The notes under the pieces are model-generated. The model was not told the origin of the DNA and ran no database searches. It worked only from the letters and a program-made list of their open reading frames with translations. Below, piece by piece: positions 37,048 to 47,123 of a stretch of DNA of 64,000 nucleotides. Source of the DNA: Pontibacter akesuensis (GTDB taxonomy: Bacteria; Bacteroidota; Bacteroidia; Cytophagales; Hymenobacteraceae). Made by a program: the position numbers and the translations under genes. The stretch is taken from the NCBI RefSeq assembly GCF_001611675.1, contig NZ_CP014766.1:4526001-4590000 (forward strand), in the 5' to 3' direction. Numbering within the stretch: the first letter of the stretch is position 1; each line of letters begins with the position of its first letter.

Positions 37048-37878
37048 ATGGCAGACATATCAACTCATGTTCCCAATCCACCGCCTAAATGGATTGAAAA
37101 TTTTGCAAAGTTCGGCCTAACCGCCAAAGGTGTAGTATACTGCCTGATCGGCATTATCGCCTTCATGGCAGCCTTCGAACTGCAGGGCAAAACAACAGAA
37201 AGTGCGGGAAGATCAGGTATATTAAGAACTATACAGGACCTGCCGGCAGGAAATGTGCTGCTGGGTATTGTGGCGCTTGGCCTTTTAAGCTACGCCATCT
37301 GGCGCTTCATCCAAGCCTTCAAGGATACGGAAGCCAAAGGAAGCGGTGCGGAAGGAATTGGAAAACGACTGCGCTATCTTTTCAGCGGGCTTATTTACGG
37401 CGCTTTTGCCTACTTAGCCGCCAAGATCGTATTAGGCAGCGGAGGCAGCGGTGGCGGTGATTCGCGCGAGACGCTTGTTTCCAAACTGCTTCAGCAGCCT
37501 TTCGGTCAGTGGCTGGTGGGTATCGTTGCCGTGGCAACCATTGCAGCGGGCTTATACCAGATTTATTACGGCTACTCGGAGAAGTATAAGAAGAAAATAC
37601 AAAGCGGAGGGTTGAAGCACGATATCGAGCAAAAGATGATCCGTGCCGGTAAAGTAGGATATATTGCCCGTGGTGTTGTCTGGATCGTTATAGGGTACCT
37701 GTTCATTAGAGCCGCTTTGCAATCCAATCCGCAGGAGGCAGGCGGAAACACAGCTGCTTTCCAGTTCTTAGAGAACTCCACTTATGGTTCCTTTATACTT
37801 GGTGCCGTGGCACTGGGATTGATCTGTTACGGTGTGTTCATGTTTATGCGTGCCAAATATCAGCCCATTCATACTTAA
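37048..37878 (+). CDS. DUF1206-family integral membrane protein
   Basis: A 276-residue protein with six predicted helices arranged as three DUF1206 repeats; each repeat has a FGLTAKGVVYCLIG- or VGYIARGVVWIVIG-like arginine/lysine-glycine turn. ATG at 37048 (MADISTHVP) is chosen because the longer frame opens with TTG at 37009 and its first 13 residues look like untranslated leader; an A-rich stretch precedes the ATG. Function unknown. It follows the CoA-transferase gene but has its own terminator. Confidence 0.82.
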   Translation: MADISTHVPNPPPKWIENFAKFGLTAKGVVYCLIGIIAFMAAFELQGKTTESAGRSGILRTIQDLPAGNVLLGIVALGLLSYAIWRFIQAFKDTEAKGSGAEGIGKRLRYLFSGLIYGAFAYLAAKIVLGSGGSGGGDSRETLVSKLLQQPFGQWLVGIVAVATIAAGLYQIYYGYSEKYKKKIQSGGLKHDIEQKMIRAGKVGYIARGVVWIVIGYLFIRAALQSNPQEAGGNTAAFQFLENSTYGSFILGAVALGLICYGVFMFMRAKYQPIHT

Positions 37879-37897
37879 CAAACTGTTTTACCAGATC

Positions 37898-37942
37898 AAA
37901 GCCAGCCCCTGTAGTTCATATACTGCAGGGGCTGGCTTTTTT
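37898..37942 (+). terminator. Terminator after the DUF1206 gene
   Basis: An 18-bp stem (37898-37915 with 37922-37939, one T-G pair) with a 6-nt loop and a run of T. Confidence 0.92.
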
Positions 37943-38122
37943 ATGCGTAAACCGGCCTCTGCATGAAGTATAAAATGCAGGGCCAGTTTCCCGTCGATAT
38001 ATTGTTGTAACATCAGATTCAAAACATTAAGGTAATATAATTTTTCTTTGAATAAAAAGGCTTTACAGCACTTTAAATATGTTTTTTTTATCATCCGGGA
38101 ATAAAATTCAGATTCTTAATCA

Positions 38123-38130
38123 TACATTTG
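38123..38130 (+). promoter_or_regulatory. Putative -7 element for the NtrC-type regulator
   Basis: TACATTTG fits TAnnTTTG, 93 bp before the ATG at 38224. The rest of the gap 37943-38223 is AT-rich with no gene seen, and no -24/-12 sigma-54 promoter was recognised. Confidence 0.35.
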
Positions 38131-38223
38131 TTATTACTGTAGTTGGCTAATCCCAAACACTGTTTCTGAAGCATTTGCACCTCCTATCTTACTACTAGTC
38201 AGCTTAGTGCCTAAAACAAACTA

Positions 38224-39582
38224 ATGAAGAATACCCCCTTTAAAATTTTTATACTGGACGATGATATCTGGTACAGCGAATTGCTGGAATATAACCTTTC
38301 GCTCAACCCGGATTATGAGCTAAAGAAGTACCACTCCGCTAAAGACTGTTTAGGTAACATGCACCAGCGCCCAAACGTCGTGACACTGGACTATTCTTTG
38401 CCAGATAAGAACGGAGCTGAAGTTCTGAAGAAAATAAAAGAGCAAAACCCAGATACGCAGGTGGTGGTAATCTCCGGGCAGGAGGACGTGGCAACCGCAG
38501 TGGAACTGCTGAAACTTGGTGCTTACGATTACATCGTCAAAGACGAGGATACACCAGAGCGCCTTTGGAACACCATTAACAAAATCAGGGAAAACGTTTC
38601 GTTGCGACAGGAGATTGCCCATTTGCGCGAAGAGATCGGGCTAAAGTATGATTTCTCCAACTTTATACTTGGCAACAGCGATGTGATGAAGAAGGTGTTC
38701 ACTATGATGGACAAAGCGGCCAAAACAAACATTACCGTATCCATCACAGGAGAGACAGGTACAGGAAAGGAACTGGTTGCTAAGGCCATTCACTACAACA
38801 GCTCCCGAAAGAAACTCCCTTATGTGGCCGTGAACGTGGCAGCAATCCCAAAGGAGCTGATTGAGAGTGAGCTTTTCGGACATGAGAAAGGAGCCTTTAC
38901 CGGCGCTGCCTCCCGAAGGCTGGGCCGTTTTGAGGAGGCGCATAAAGGCACTATATTCCTCGATGAGATCGGCGAACTGGACATAAGCCTGCAAGCCAAG
39001 CTGCTACGCGTACTGCAGGAAAAAGAAATTACCCGCGTGGGCGGCAACAGCATTGTACCGGTTGATGTGCGCATTGTGGTGGCGACACATAAAAACCTGG
39101 CAGAGGAAGTGAAAAACGGTAACTTCCGAGAAGACTTGTACTACCGGCTGTTAGGACTTCCCATTCAGCTCCCCCCGCTCCGCGAACGCGGAGCCGACAT
39201 TATCGTGCTGGCAAAATCGTTTGTGGATGCCTTTGCCAGCGTAAATAGCATTGGCAAGAAGACCTTTACCGCTGATGCCCAGCAAAAGCTGCTTTCTTAC
39301 AACTATCCTGGAAACGTGCGCGAACTTAGGGCCGTTGTGGAGCTTGCCGTGGTGATGTCGGAAGATGACAAAATCAAATCAAGCGACATTAACCTTAACA
39401 CCACCAGCAACAACAGTGATTTCCTGGCTCAGGAACGAACCCTTAAAGAATACTCCACAGAAATCATTCAGCGTTACCTGGACAAGTATGAGGGCAACGT
39501 ACTGCTTGTTGCGGATAAACTGAATATTGGCAAATCCACCATCTACCGAATGATTCAGAACCAGGAGTTGAAAATAAGTTAA
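38224..39582 (+). CDS. NtrC-family sigma-54-dependent response regulator
   Basis: A 452-residue transcriptional activator. The receiver domain (residues 1-125) has the phosphoacceptor Asp56 in TLDYSLPDK and acidic pair DDD near residue 12. The AAA+ domain has Walker A GETGTGKELVAKA (about 177-189), a canonical GAFTGA (about 222-227) and Walker [10 protein letters not shown]. The C-terminal Fis-type helix-turn-helix ends IGKSTIYRMIQNQELKIS. It lies 155 bp before the hybrid kinase gene on the same strand, and the pair may form a phosphorelay through the kinase's HPt domain. Target genes are unknown. Confidence 0.93.
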   Translation: MKNTPFKIFILDDDIWYSELLEYNLSLNPDYELKKYHSAKDCLGNMHQRPNVVTLDYSLPDKNGAEVLKKIKEQNPDTQVVVISGQEDVATAVELLKLGAYDYIVKDEDTPERLWNTINKIRENVSLRQEIAHLREEIGLKYDFSNFILGNSDVMKKVFTMMDKAAKTNITVSITGETGTGKELVAKAIHYNSSRKKLPYVAVNVAAIPKELIESELFGHEKGAFTGAASRRLGRFEEAHKGTIFLDEIGELDISLQAKLLRVLQEKEITRVGGNSIVPVDVRIVVATHKNLAEEVKNGNFREDLYYRLLGLPIQLPPLRERGADIIVLAKSFVDAFASVNSIGKKTFTADAQQKLLSYNYPGNVRELRAVVELAVVMSEDDKIKSSDINLNTTSNNSDFLAQERTLKEYSTEIIQRYLDKYEGNVLLVADKLNIGKSTIYRMIQNQELKIS

Positions 39583-39737
39583 TAACAGGCCCTCCGCAGT
39601 GCTGCGCGTATACTTGCATTAATATTAAGATTACACTATATTACTTAGGCAAATTGCATTACCTTTTCTTTGCAAGCGCCAGTGTTATAATTGTTACCTC
39701 TGCCTCAAATGCTTACACTAGATCTCTGTTAAATTAA

Positions 39738-42700
39738 ATGGAAATGGTCGACATACAAGAAAACCTCCAGCAACAGCTGCAGGAAGAGCGCCAGGCCAGG
39801 TTGGCAGCGGAAGCATTGGCTGAGGTGCGGCAGCAGGAGCTTGAGCACCTGAAGAAGTCCTTACGCACACCGCTATCTTCTCCCTGCACCATGGCACAGT
39901 GCTGGCTGCTGCAGGGTCTGTCTTACGCAGGGGCCGTTACCGATGCGTCGGGCTGCATCCTAGGACTTAACGAGGGCTTTCGTGCGCTTTTCAGTCTTCC
40001 GGAGTCCATTGATTTCTATGTAGGCCAAAACCTGGCTAACCTGGACCAGTATACGCTCCTCTCCTACTCTGATGAACATCCTGCGCCCTCACGCCATTCG
40101 GCATTTGAGGAGGCTAAGCTGCCTGATGGCACCGTGTTGGAGCGTGAAGCTTTGCCCTTGTTCGAAAATAACCTGCGCGTAGGCACTGCCTGGTTTTACC
40201 GCGACATCACCTCTAAGCGGCAGAAGCATAGCATGATGGAACTGCAGTCGGAGTTACAGGAAGAGTATCCCAACCCGGTACTGCGCCTGAGCTTTGAAGG
40301 TGACATTATTTTCGGGAACCGCGCCGGCCATGAATTCCTGCAGAAACGGATTACGCCGCAACGGTTTGATGGCTTAAAGCGCTTGTTCCGCATGCACATT
40401 TCCAGCCTGAAGCTAAATTCAAAAGCAGAGCCAGCTTATTTTGAATCGCATATTGCCCGGCGCCACTTCAACAACCTTGTTATTCCTATTCCGGATAAGG
40501 GCTATTGTAATATCTACATGTCTGACATAACCGAAAGGCGTCAGGCTGAGGTAGCACTGAAGGAAAGCCAGAACTTCATACGCAACATTGCGCACACTAT
40601 CCCCAGCATTGTCTACATCTACGATATAGATGATGACAACTGCATCTACCTGAATGAGCAGGTACAAACCGTGCTGGGCTATACTGCCGAAGATATCAGG
40701 GAAATGAACGGGCAGTTTATGGGCTCTGTGGTGGCACCCGAAGACAACAGTAAAATTTTCCGGCAGACGGAAACTATGCGGGTTGCCAGAGACGGTGACA
40801 TTGTAGAGTTAGAGTACCTGGTGCAATGCAAAGACGGCACCTTGAAAACGCTTTATTGCCGTGAAAGTGTGTTTAAGCGGAAGGACAACGGCCAGGTGAA
40901 GCAAGTTATCGGCTCGGCTGAGGATGTAACGAAAGTGCGCCAGCAGAGCCAGGAGTTGCAACGGCAGAAGGACTTTTACGAAGCCATCCTAAACCATATT
41001 CCTTCGGATGTGGCCGTTTACAATAAAGACCTGCAGTTCCTGTTCCTGAACCCTGCTGCCGTAGGAGACCCGGTGCTCCGCGAATGGCTCATCGGTAAGT
41101 CGAACGAAGAATACAGCAGCTTCCGCAACATCCCAGTCGAGCGCATGGAACTACGCAGCAGAAACCTGCAGCAAGTGCTGCAGGACCAGAAGCGTGTGGA
41201 GTTTGAGGAGAAGCTGATCGACAAAAACGGAAACGCTACCTACCATATCCGGCGCCTGAACCCTGTTCTGGATGAAAATGGAGAAGTGCAGCTGATTATC
41301 GGCCATGGCCTTACGATTACAGAGCTGCGCAGAGCCCAGGAAGAAATTTTAGCGACAGAGGCAAAGAACAGTGCTATCCTGGCAGCGATTCCAGACCTGA
41401 TGTTCATCAACGATGAGCACGGCGTTTACCTGGATATGAAGAATGTGGACCAACAGCACTTGCTGGTGCCCAAGGACGAGCTAATCGGCAAGAACATGTA
41501 CGATGCCTTGCCTGAAAAACAGGCAGCGCAGATAATGGAGCTTGTTAGAAAGGTGCTTGCAACCGGCAATTACGAGAAGTTAGCCTATGATCTGGACTTC
41601 CTGGAAGGCAAGAAGCACTATGAGGCACGCATCCTGAAGTATAGCGAGAAAGAAGTTCTGACTATTGTAAGCGATGTAACCGCCGAAAAGGAAGTATACC
41701 TGGAGGTGCAGGAGAAGAACGAGTTCATCCGACAGGTGCTGGATGCCAGCCCGAGCTTGATCTATGTGAAAGACGGAGCGGGCAAGTACATTATGGCGAA
41801 CCTGGAGTTTGCCAGGCTCTTTAACAGGAGTCTGGACGAAATAATTGGCTCAGGCGGACTGGAAATTCACCAGGATGTGGAAGAGGCGCAGTTCTACATC
41901 GACGTGGACCAGCAGGTGATCAGGGAAAACAGGGAAATTAAACTGCAGGAGCGCTACACAAGCCCAAGCGGAGAGGTGAAATGGTTCAATACCACCAAGA
42001 AGCCCATCACCACCAGCAACGGACAGGTGCACGTGCTGGGCATCTCCACCAACGTAACGGAACAGCGACAGGCAAACAAAAATCTGCAAAACAGCGAAGA
42101 ACTGCACCGCCTCCTGTCAGAGAACTCCAAAGACATGATCAGCCTGCATAATCCTGACTCCTCGTATATCTACGTATCGAAGGCGGTGGAGGAAATGCTG
42201 GGCTACACGCAGCAGGAAATGCTGCAGATTTTACCGCGTGAGGTTGTACACCCGGATGATTTAGACATGCTGAAGGAAGCAGGTTACTTTAAAGCCATCA
42301 AGCAAAAATCAAACGCAACGCTGGAGCACCGGGCTATCCGTCGCGATGGTTCAGTTATCTGGGTAGAAACAAACCTAAGACCGATTGTAGATGAAAAAGG
42401 GCAGCTAACCAAGATACAGACATCCGCACGGGATATAACAGCCCGCCGCCTGGCCGATGAAACGATCAAGCGCAGCGAAAAGAAATACCGCGACCTGATC
42501 AACTACAGCCAGGCCTACATCTGTACGCACGACATGCAGGGCGTAATTCTGTCGGTGAATCCATACTTGCTGAACATGCTGGATTACCGCTCGGAGGAGA
42601 TGATCGGCCGTTCGCTGTACGATTTCTTCCCGAAGCAGCACCAGGATAATTTTGAAGTGTACCTGCACCAGTTCGACGGTAAAAACGTGCTGGATGGCGT

Positions 42701-44393
42701 ACTCACACTGCTCAACAAGGCAAATGAAGAGCGCTACCTGTATTACCAGAACTACAAGGTGGAAGAACCGGACATGGCTCCTTACATTATTGCCATCGCT
42801 CAGGATATTACCGACAGAATGCGCACTGAGCAGCAACTGAAAAAAGCAAAGGAGGCTGCTGAGGAGTCGGCGCGGGTGAAAGAGAACTTCCTGGCTAACA
42901 TGAGCCACGAGATCCGAACACCAATGAACGGCATTTTGGGCATGACGGGTCTTTTGCGCAAGACCCAGCTTAGCGACACACAGGTAAATTACCTGGGCAT
43001 CATCCAGCAATCTGCCGACAACCTGCTGGTGGTTATTAACGACATATTGGACATTGCCAAAATTGAGGCCGGAAAGCTGGACCTGGAGGAGATTACTTTT
43101 AACCTGCAGGATGCCGTGCAGGCGGCCTATCAGACATTTATTTACAAAGCAGAGGAAAAGGAAATTGCTTATATCCTAAAACCGCTGAAGCTTTCACATC
43201 CTGTAGTAATTGGGGATCCTTACCGCCTGAACCAGATCCTGCTGAACCTGCTCAACAATGCCATCAAGTTTACCGACGAAGGAAGTATAACCCTTAGCTG
43301 CCAGTTGCTGGAAGAAAGTGCGGATGCGCTCACATTGGAGTTTGCCGTTTCGGACACGGGCATAGGAATTCCGGCATCCAAGGTGAATTACATCTTTGAA
43401 GGATTTACGCAAGCCTATTCCAGCATCACACGCAGGTATGGCGGAACCGGGCTTGGCTTAAATATATGCAAGAACCTGGTGGAGATGCAGAAAGGCCGCA
43501 TCTGGGTGGAGAGCCATGAGAAACGCGGAAGTATTTTCAAGTTTGTGCTCACCTACCCGAAATCGATGGAGAGCGAGCCTGAAGTTGTGGAGAATGAAAT
43601 TGACTTTGGAAGTCTGGGTAAAATAGATGTGCTACTGGCGGAGGACAACGAAGTAAATATCTTTCTGGCTGAGTCAATATTAAATGGTTGGGGGGCACAA
43701 GTGGATGTAGCACGAAACGGACGAGAGGCTGTGGAGTTAGCCGAGAAAAAGCGGTATGATGTTATTTTGATGGACATCCAGATGCCAGAACTCAGCGGAA
43801 TCGACGCTACCCAGTTTATCAGGGAGTTCTCTGATAAGGCAAAAGCAAGTGTTCCGATTATCGCGCTCACCGCGAATGCACTTAAAGGAGATGCTGAAAA
43901 GTACATACATGCCGGCATGAACGACTACATCTCCAAACCGTTTGAAGAAGACAAATTATTTATGAAGGTCTCTGCCCTGTTGCCACAGCAAAGGTCGCAG
44001 GATTCAATTAACCAGGCTGCATCAGCTACTAATTCTATGCAACAGGCAAGTTCTCCCCCCCTTTACGACCTGACACTTTTGGAAAAGATGTCCCGGGGCA
44101 ACGAGGTATTTATCAAGCGGACAAAACAGCTGTTTATTGATACAGTGCCTGCCTGTGTATCGGAGATGCAGCAGAAGCGCAACGAGGCCGCTTGGAACGA
44201 AGTAAGTGGGCTGGCACACAAGTTAAAGCCAACCATTGATACCATGCGTATCGAATCGCTTAAAGAGGTGGTGAGGCAAATTGAAAGTGATGCGAAGCGG
44301 CAGGAAGATTTGGCCAGGGTCAGTAAAAATATTGATTTGCTGACGGATGTGCTGAACAAAGTAGTCGACCAGTTGCAAAGCGAATTAAACTAA
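39738..44393 (+). CDS. Multi-PAS hybrid sensor histidine kinase with receiver and HPt domains
   Basis: A 1551-residue protein. A short coiled coil (residues 1-45) is followed by about eight PAS/PAC units (near 55-155, 165-270, 280-405, 410-530, 540-640, 650-775, 785-910 and 920-1035), several ending in DIT or DVT. Next come a HisKA domain with phosphorylated His about 1057 (MSHEIRTPMNG), a HATPase domain (GGTGLGLNICKNL), a receiver with Asp about 1346 (LMDIQMPELSG) and an HPt domain with His about 1494 (GLAHKLKP). No transmembrane helix is visible, so sensing should be cytoplasmic (redox, ligand or gas). The adjacent NtrC-type regulator is the obvious target. Confidence 0.93.
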   Translation: MEMVDIQENLQQQLQEERQARLAAEALAEVRQQELEHLKKSLRTPLSSPCTMAQCWLLQGLSYAGAVTDASGCILGLNEGFRALFSLPESIDFYVGQNLANLDQYTLLSYSDEHPAPSRHSAFEEAKLPDGTVLEREALPLFENNLRVGTAWFYRDITSKRQKHSMMELQSELQEEYPNPVLRLSFEGDIIFGNRAGHEFLQKRITPQRFDGLKRLFRMHISSLKLNSKAEPAYFESHIARRHFNNLVIPIPDKGYCNIYMSDITERRQAEVALKESQNFIRNIAHTIPSIVYIYDIDDDNCIYLNEQVQTVLGYTAEDIREMNGQFMGSVVAPEDNSKIFRQTETMRVARDGDIVELEYLVQCKDGTLKTLYCRESVFKRKDNGQVKQVIGSAEDVTKVRQQSQELQRQKDFYEAILNHIPSDVAVYNKDLQFLFLNPAAVGDPVLREWLIGKSNEEYSSFRNIPVERMELRSRNLQQVLQDQKRVEFEEKLIDKNGNATYHIRRLNPVLDENGEVQLIIGHGLTITELRRAQEEILATEAKNSAILAAIPDLMFINDEHGVYLDMKNVDQQHLLVPKDELIGKNMYDALPEKQAAQIMELVRKVLATGNYEKLAYDLDFLEGKKHYEARILKYSEKEVLTIVSDVTAEKEVYLEVQEKNEFIRQVLDASPSLIYVKDGAGKYIMANLEFARLFNRSLDEIIGSGGLEIHQDVEEAQFYIDVDQQVIRENREIKLQERYTSPSGEVKWFNTTKKPITTSNGQVHVLGISTNVTEQRQANKNLQNSEELHRLLSENSKDMISLHNPDSSYIYVSKAVEEMLGYTQQEMLQILPREVVHPDDLDMLKEAGYFKAIKQKSNATLEHRAIRRDGSVIWVETNLRPIVDEKGQLTKIQTSARDITARRLADETIKRSEKKYRDLINYSQAYICTHDMQGVILSVNPYLLNMLDYRSEEMIGRSLYDFFPKQHQDNFEVYLHQFDGKNVLDGVLTLLNKANEERYLYYQNYKVEEPDMAPYIIAIAQDITDRMRTEQQLKKAKEAAEESARVKENFLANMSHEIRTPMNGILGMTGLLRKTQLSDTQVNYLGIIQQSADNLLVVINDILDIAKIEAGKLDLEEITFNLQDAVQAAYQTFIYKAEEKEIAYILKPLKLSHPVVIGDPYRLNQILLNLLNNAIKFTDEGSITLSCQLLEESADALTLEFAVSDTGIGIPASKVNYIFEGFTQAYSSITRRYGGTGLGLNICKNLVEMQKGRIWVESHEKRGSIFKFVLTYPKSMESEPEVVENEIDFGSLGKIDVLLAEDNEVNIFLAESILNGWGAQVDVARNGREAVELAEKKRYDVILMDIQMPELSGIDATQFIREFSDKAKASVPIIALTANALKGDAEKYIHAGMNDYISKPFEEDKLFMKVSALLPQQRSQDSINQAASATNSMQQASSPPLYDLTLLEKMSRGNEVFIKRTKQLFIDTVPACVSEMQQKRNEAAWNEVSGLAHKLKPTIDTMRIESLKEVVRQIESDAKRQEDLARVSKNIDLLTDVLNKVVDQLQSELN

Positions 44394-44411
44394 CAACTAA
44401 ACTTCTACAAC

Positions 44412-44450
44412 AAAGGCCCTGGTTCTACAATTGGACCAGGGCCTTTGCTG
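44412..44450 (+). terminator. Terminator after the hybrid kinase gene
   Basis: A 14-bp stem (44412-44425 with 44433-44446, one T-G pair) and a 7-nt loop. The 3' T-run is short. Confidence 0.8.
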
Positions 44451-44650
44451 TTTTCAGTCAGATCCGTTAACATTCAACGGATTGATTATACTTGTACTGG
44501 CTTTAACCTATACTTATTTTCTAGGGCTGCAGCAACTCCACTTGCGTTGCTGCCTGCAAGAATGCCTGCGCACTTACCCTATTTCTATAACCTCTCCTCT
44601 TGATTACGTAATAAGGGGTAGTTTAAAGTTCAGCTTAAAGTACAACCTCA

Positions 44651-45814
44651 ATGCAGCACCCACAACTCGAGAACCTATCTGAGCTGGTAGCCTTGCGCCA
44701 GGAAATCCATCAGTTTCCGGAAGTTTCCGGCGCGGAACAAGGTACGGCAGCACGTATTGTAGCGCATCTGCAGCGTTACCAGCCCGACGAAGTGCACACA
44801 ACTGTAGGAGGAACAGGAGTTGCAGCCGTGTTCTATGGAAAGCAGCCTACTGAAGGGCCAACAGTGTTGTTTCGGGCAGAGCTGGATGCGCTCCCTATCG
44901 CCGAAACAAACCATGATCTTAGTTACTGCTCCACAGCAGAAGGAGTTGGGCACAAGTGCGGGCACGACGGACACATGGCCATACTTACAGGTATGGCCAG
45001 CCTGCTGCACCGCCACAAGCCAGCACGGGGAAAAGCAGTGCTGCTGTACCAGCCAGCGGAGGAAACAGGAGCCGGTGCCTTTGCCGTGCTCCAGGACGAG
45101 CGAATGGAAAGATTAAAGCCTGATTTCGTTTTCGCCCTGCACAACCTGCCCGGCGTTAAGCTGCACCAGGTGGTCATCCGAAACAACGTTTTTGCAGCAG
45201 CCTCCACGGGTATGGTTATAGAACTGCACGGCAAGTCCTCGCATGCGGCCGAACCTGAAAATGGGTTGAACCCAGGTAAAGCGATGGCTGAGATCATACT
45301 TGCCTTCGATCAGATTATACAGCAAAAAGAGCAGTTCCGCGACCTGGCATTGCTGACCGTCATACACGCTAAATTAGGCGATGTGGCATTTGGCACCAAC
45401 CCTGGCTTTGCCACCGTAATGGCTACACTACGCGCCTATCAACCAGAGGACTTTGCACTGCTAAAGCAGTTGGCAACAAGGATTGTGGAAGAGCGGGCAG
45501 CAAAGTATAGCTTGTCGCATACCATAAGTTTTGTAGAGGAATTTCCGGCTACCGTCAATAATGCAGCGGCGGTGGACGTTGTAAAGAAAGCGGCGCAGCA
45601 ACTGAATTTTGATGTCCGGGAAGCGGTGCATCCGTTCCGCTGGTCCGAGGATTTCGGGCATTTCACGGCCCAGGCGCCTGGTGCCTTGTTTGGGCTTGGC
45701 TCCGGTATGGGGCAACCGCAACTCCACCACTCCGACTACGATTTCCCGGATGAAATTATACCCACAGGGGCTTCCCTGTTTTACCAGATTTTCCAAGCAC
45801 TTCAGACTCCATAA
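44651..45814 (+). CDS. M20-family amidohydrolase (N-acyl amino-acid amidohydrolase type)
   Basis: A 387-residue metal-dependent amidohydrolase of the peptidase M20D group. Metal ligands lie in HKCGHDGHMAILTG (about residues 97-110), EETGAGAF (about 137-144) and HNLPG (about 160-164), with a small lid domain near 180-290. It likely cleaves an acyl group from an amino acid (hippurate or acetyl-amino acid type); the real substrate is unknown. It runs into the alanine racemase gene with only 6 bp between, suggesting a unit for amino-acid or peptidoglycan turnover. Confidence 0.9.
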   Translation: MQHPQLENLSELVALRQEIHQFPEVSGAEQGTAARIVAHLQRYQPDEVHTTVGGTGVAAVFYGKQPTEGPTVLFRAELDALPIAETNHDLSYCSTAEGVGHKCGHDGHMAILTGMASLLHRHKPARGKAVLLYQPAEETGAGAFAVLQDERMERLKPDFVFALHNLPGVKLHQVVIRNNVFAAASTGMVIELHGKSSHAAEPENGLNPGKAMAEIILAFDQIIQQKEQFRDLALLTVIHAKLGDVAFGTNPGFATVMATLRAYQPEDFALLKQLATRIVEERAAKYSLSHTISFVEEFPATVNNAAAVDVVKKAAQQLNFDVREAVHPFRWSEDFGHFTAQAPGALFGLGSGMGQPQLHHSDYDFPDEIIPTGASLFYQIFQALQTP

Positions 45815-45820
45815 ACCCAT

Positions 45821-46972
45821 ATGTTCCATTCCTCTTACATAGAGATAAGTAAATCAGCACTTCAAAATAATATCGCCTTCATAAAGCAACTAATCGGGCA
45901 ACAGGTTCAGTTTTCCTCTGTGATAAAAGGCAATGCCTACGGCCATGGCATTGAGCAGTTTACTTCTATTGCCCAGGAAAGCGGTGTAGACCACTTCTCT
46001 GTTTTTAGTGCGGACGAAGCGCAGCGCGTGCTGCAAACCGTATCGGCACCCACTACCATCATGATCATGGGCTACATTGACAATCAGGAATTGGAATGGG
46101 CTGTAGCACATGGCATCGAGTTCTATGTTTTTGAGATGAGCAGGCTGGAGGAAGCCGCAGGCGTAGCGAAGAGAATTGGAAAACGCACCCGGATTCACCT
46201 GGAGTTGGAGACCGGCATGAACCGCACGGGTTTTGAGGGAGAAACGCTGGCACGGGCAGAAGCGGCGCTGGAAAAGCACAAAGATTTTTTAGAGCTAAAA
46301 GGACTTTGCACGCACTTCGCGGGTGCCGAAAGTATACAGAACCACGACAGGGTAATGGCACAGCAGGAAAAATTTCAGCAGCTAACCCAGCGCCTGCAGC
46401 GTAAAGGTCACATTCCGGTACAAAGGCACACCGCCTGCTCTGCCGCCATGGTAGCCTATCCCCATACGCACATGGACATGGTTCGCATTGGCATTATGCA
46501 GTACGGTTTCTGGCCCAGCCCCGAAACGTATGGGCAGTACATGGCGCAGCAGCAGGATAAAACAGATCCGCTTCGCCGGCTCATCAATTGGAAGAGCCGC
46601 GTGATGAGCCTGAAAACAGTGCAGCACGGGGAGTATATTGGTTACGGCACCTCCTATCAGGCTCCCCGCAAAATGACGCTGGCTATTGTGCCTGTAGGCT
46701 ATTCCTGGGGCTACAGCCGCTCCCTCAGCAATGTGGGCAATGTGCTGATTAAAGGCATGCGGGCCAGTGTGGTTGGCATTGTAAACATGAACGTGATGAT
46801 GGTGGATGTAACGGATATCCCTGGCGTAGCCAAAGACGAGGAAGTGGTGTTGCTGGGCAGGCAAGGCAACGAAAGTATAACCGTGGCCTCATTTGGGGAG
46901 CTTAGTACGCAGCTAAACTACGAATTGCTCACCCGGCTTCCGGTCAACATCCCCAGAATTATCGTTGCTTAG
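45821..46972 (+). CDS. alr: Alanine racemase
   Basis: A PLP enzyme of 383 residues interconverting L- and D-alanine for peptidoglycan. The PLP lysine is Lys36 in SSVIKGNAYGHG (canonical proteins read VKANAYGHG; here Gly replaces Ala), and the second catalytic base is Tyr275 in IGYGTSYQA. VPVGYSWGYSR completes the PLP site. Length fits a stand-alone racemase, not the MurF-Alr fusion often found in Bacteroidota. Slight motif drift leaves room for another amino acid as substrate. Confidence 0.87.
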   Translation: MFHSSYIEISKSALQNNIAFIKQLIGQQVQFSSVIKGNAYGHGIEQFTSIAQESGVDHFSVFSADEAQRVLQTVSAPTTIMIMGYIDNQELEWAVAHGIEFYVFEMSRLEEAAGVAKRIGKRTRIHLELETGMNRTGFEGETLARAEAALEKHKDFLELKGLCTHFAGAESIQNHDRVMAQQEKFQQLTQRLQRKGHIPVQRHTACSAAMVAYPHTHMDMVRIGIMQYGFWPSPETYGQYMAQQQDKTDPLRRLINWKSRVMSLKTVQHGEYIGYGTSYQAPRKMTLAIVPVGYSWGYSRSLSNVGNVLIKGMRASVVGIVNMNVMMVDVTDIPGVAKDEEVVLLGRQGNESITVASFGELSTQLNYELLTRLPVNIPRIIVA

Positions 46973-47008
46973 CCTACTTCCGGTCGCAGTGCTTAACTTA
47001 TGTGATTC

Positions 47009-47028
47009 AATTATCGAATGTGATAATT
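47009..47028. other. Inverted repeat AATTATC/GATAATT
   Basis: A 7-bp perfect inverted repeat with a 6-nt spacer between alr and the alpha/beta-hydrolase gene. It could be an operator or weak hairpin; no T-run follows. Confidence 0.3.
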
Positions 47029-47123
47029 CCTGTTCCTGCTTCAGCTCGTTGCAGCACCTTTGCTATACTTGCCAAGCATACTCTTAAGTTGTAACTTACT
47101 AGGTATAACCCAACAACTGCACC

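Noticed and set aside
42405..43010. 201-codon frame antisense to the hybrid kinase
   Set aside because: Inside the PAS/HisKA region of the kinase; no independent support.
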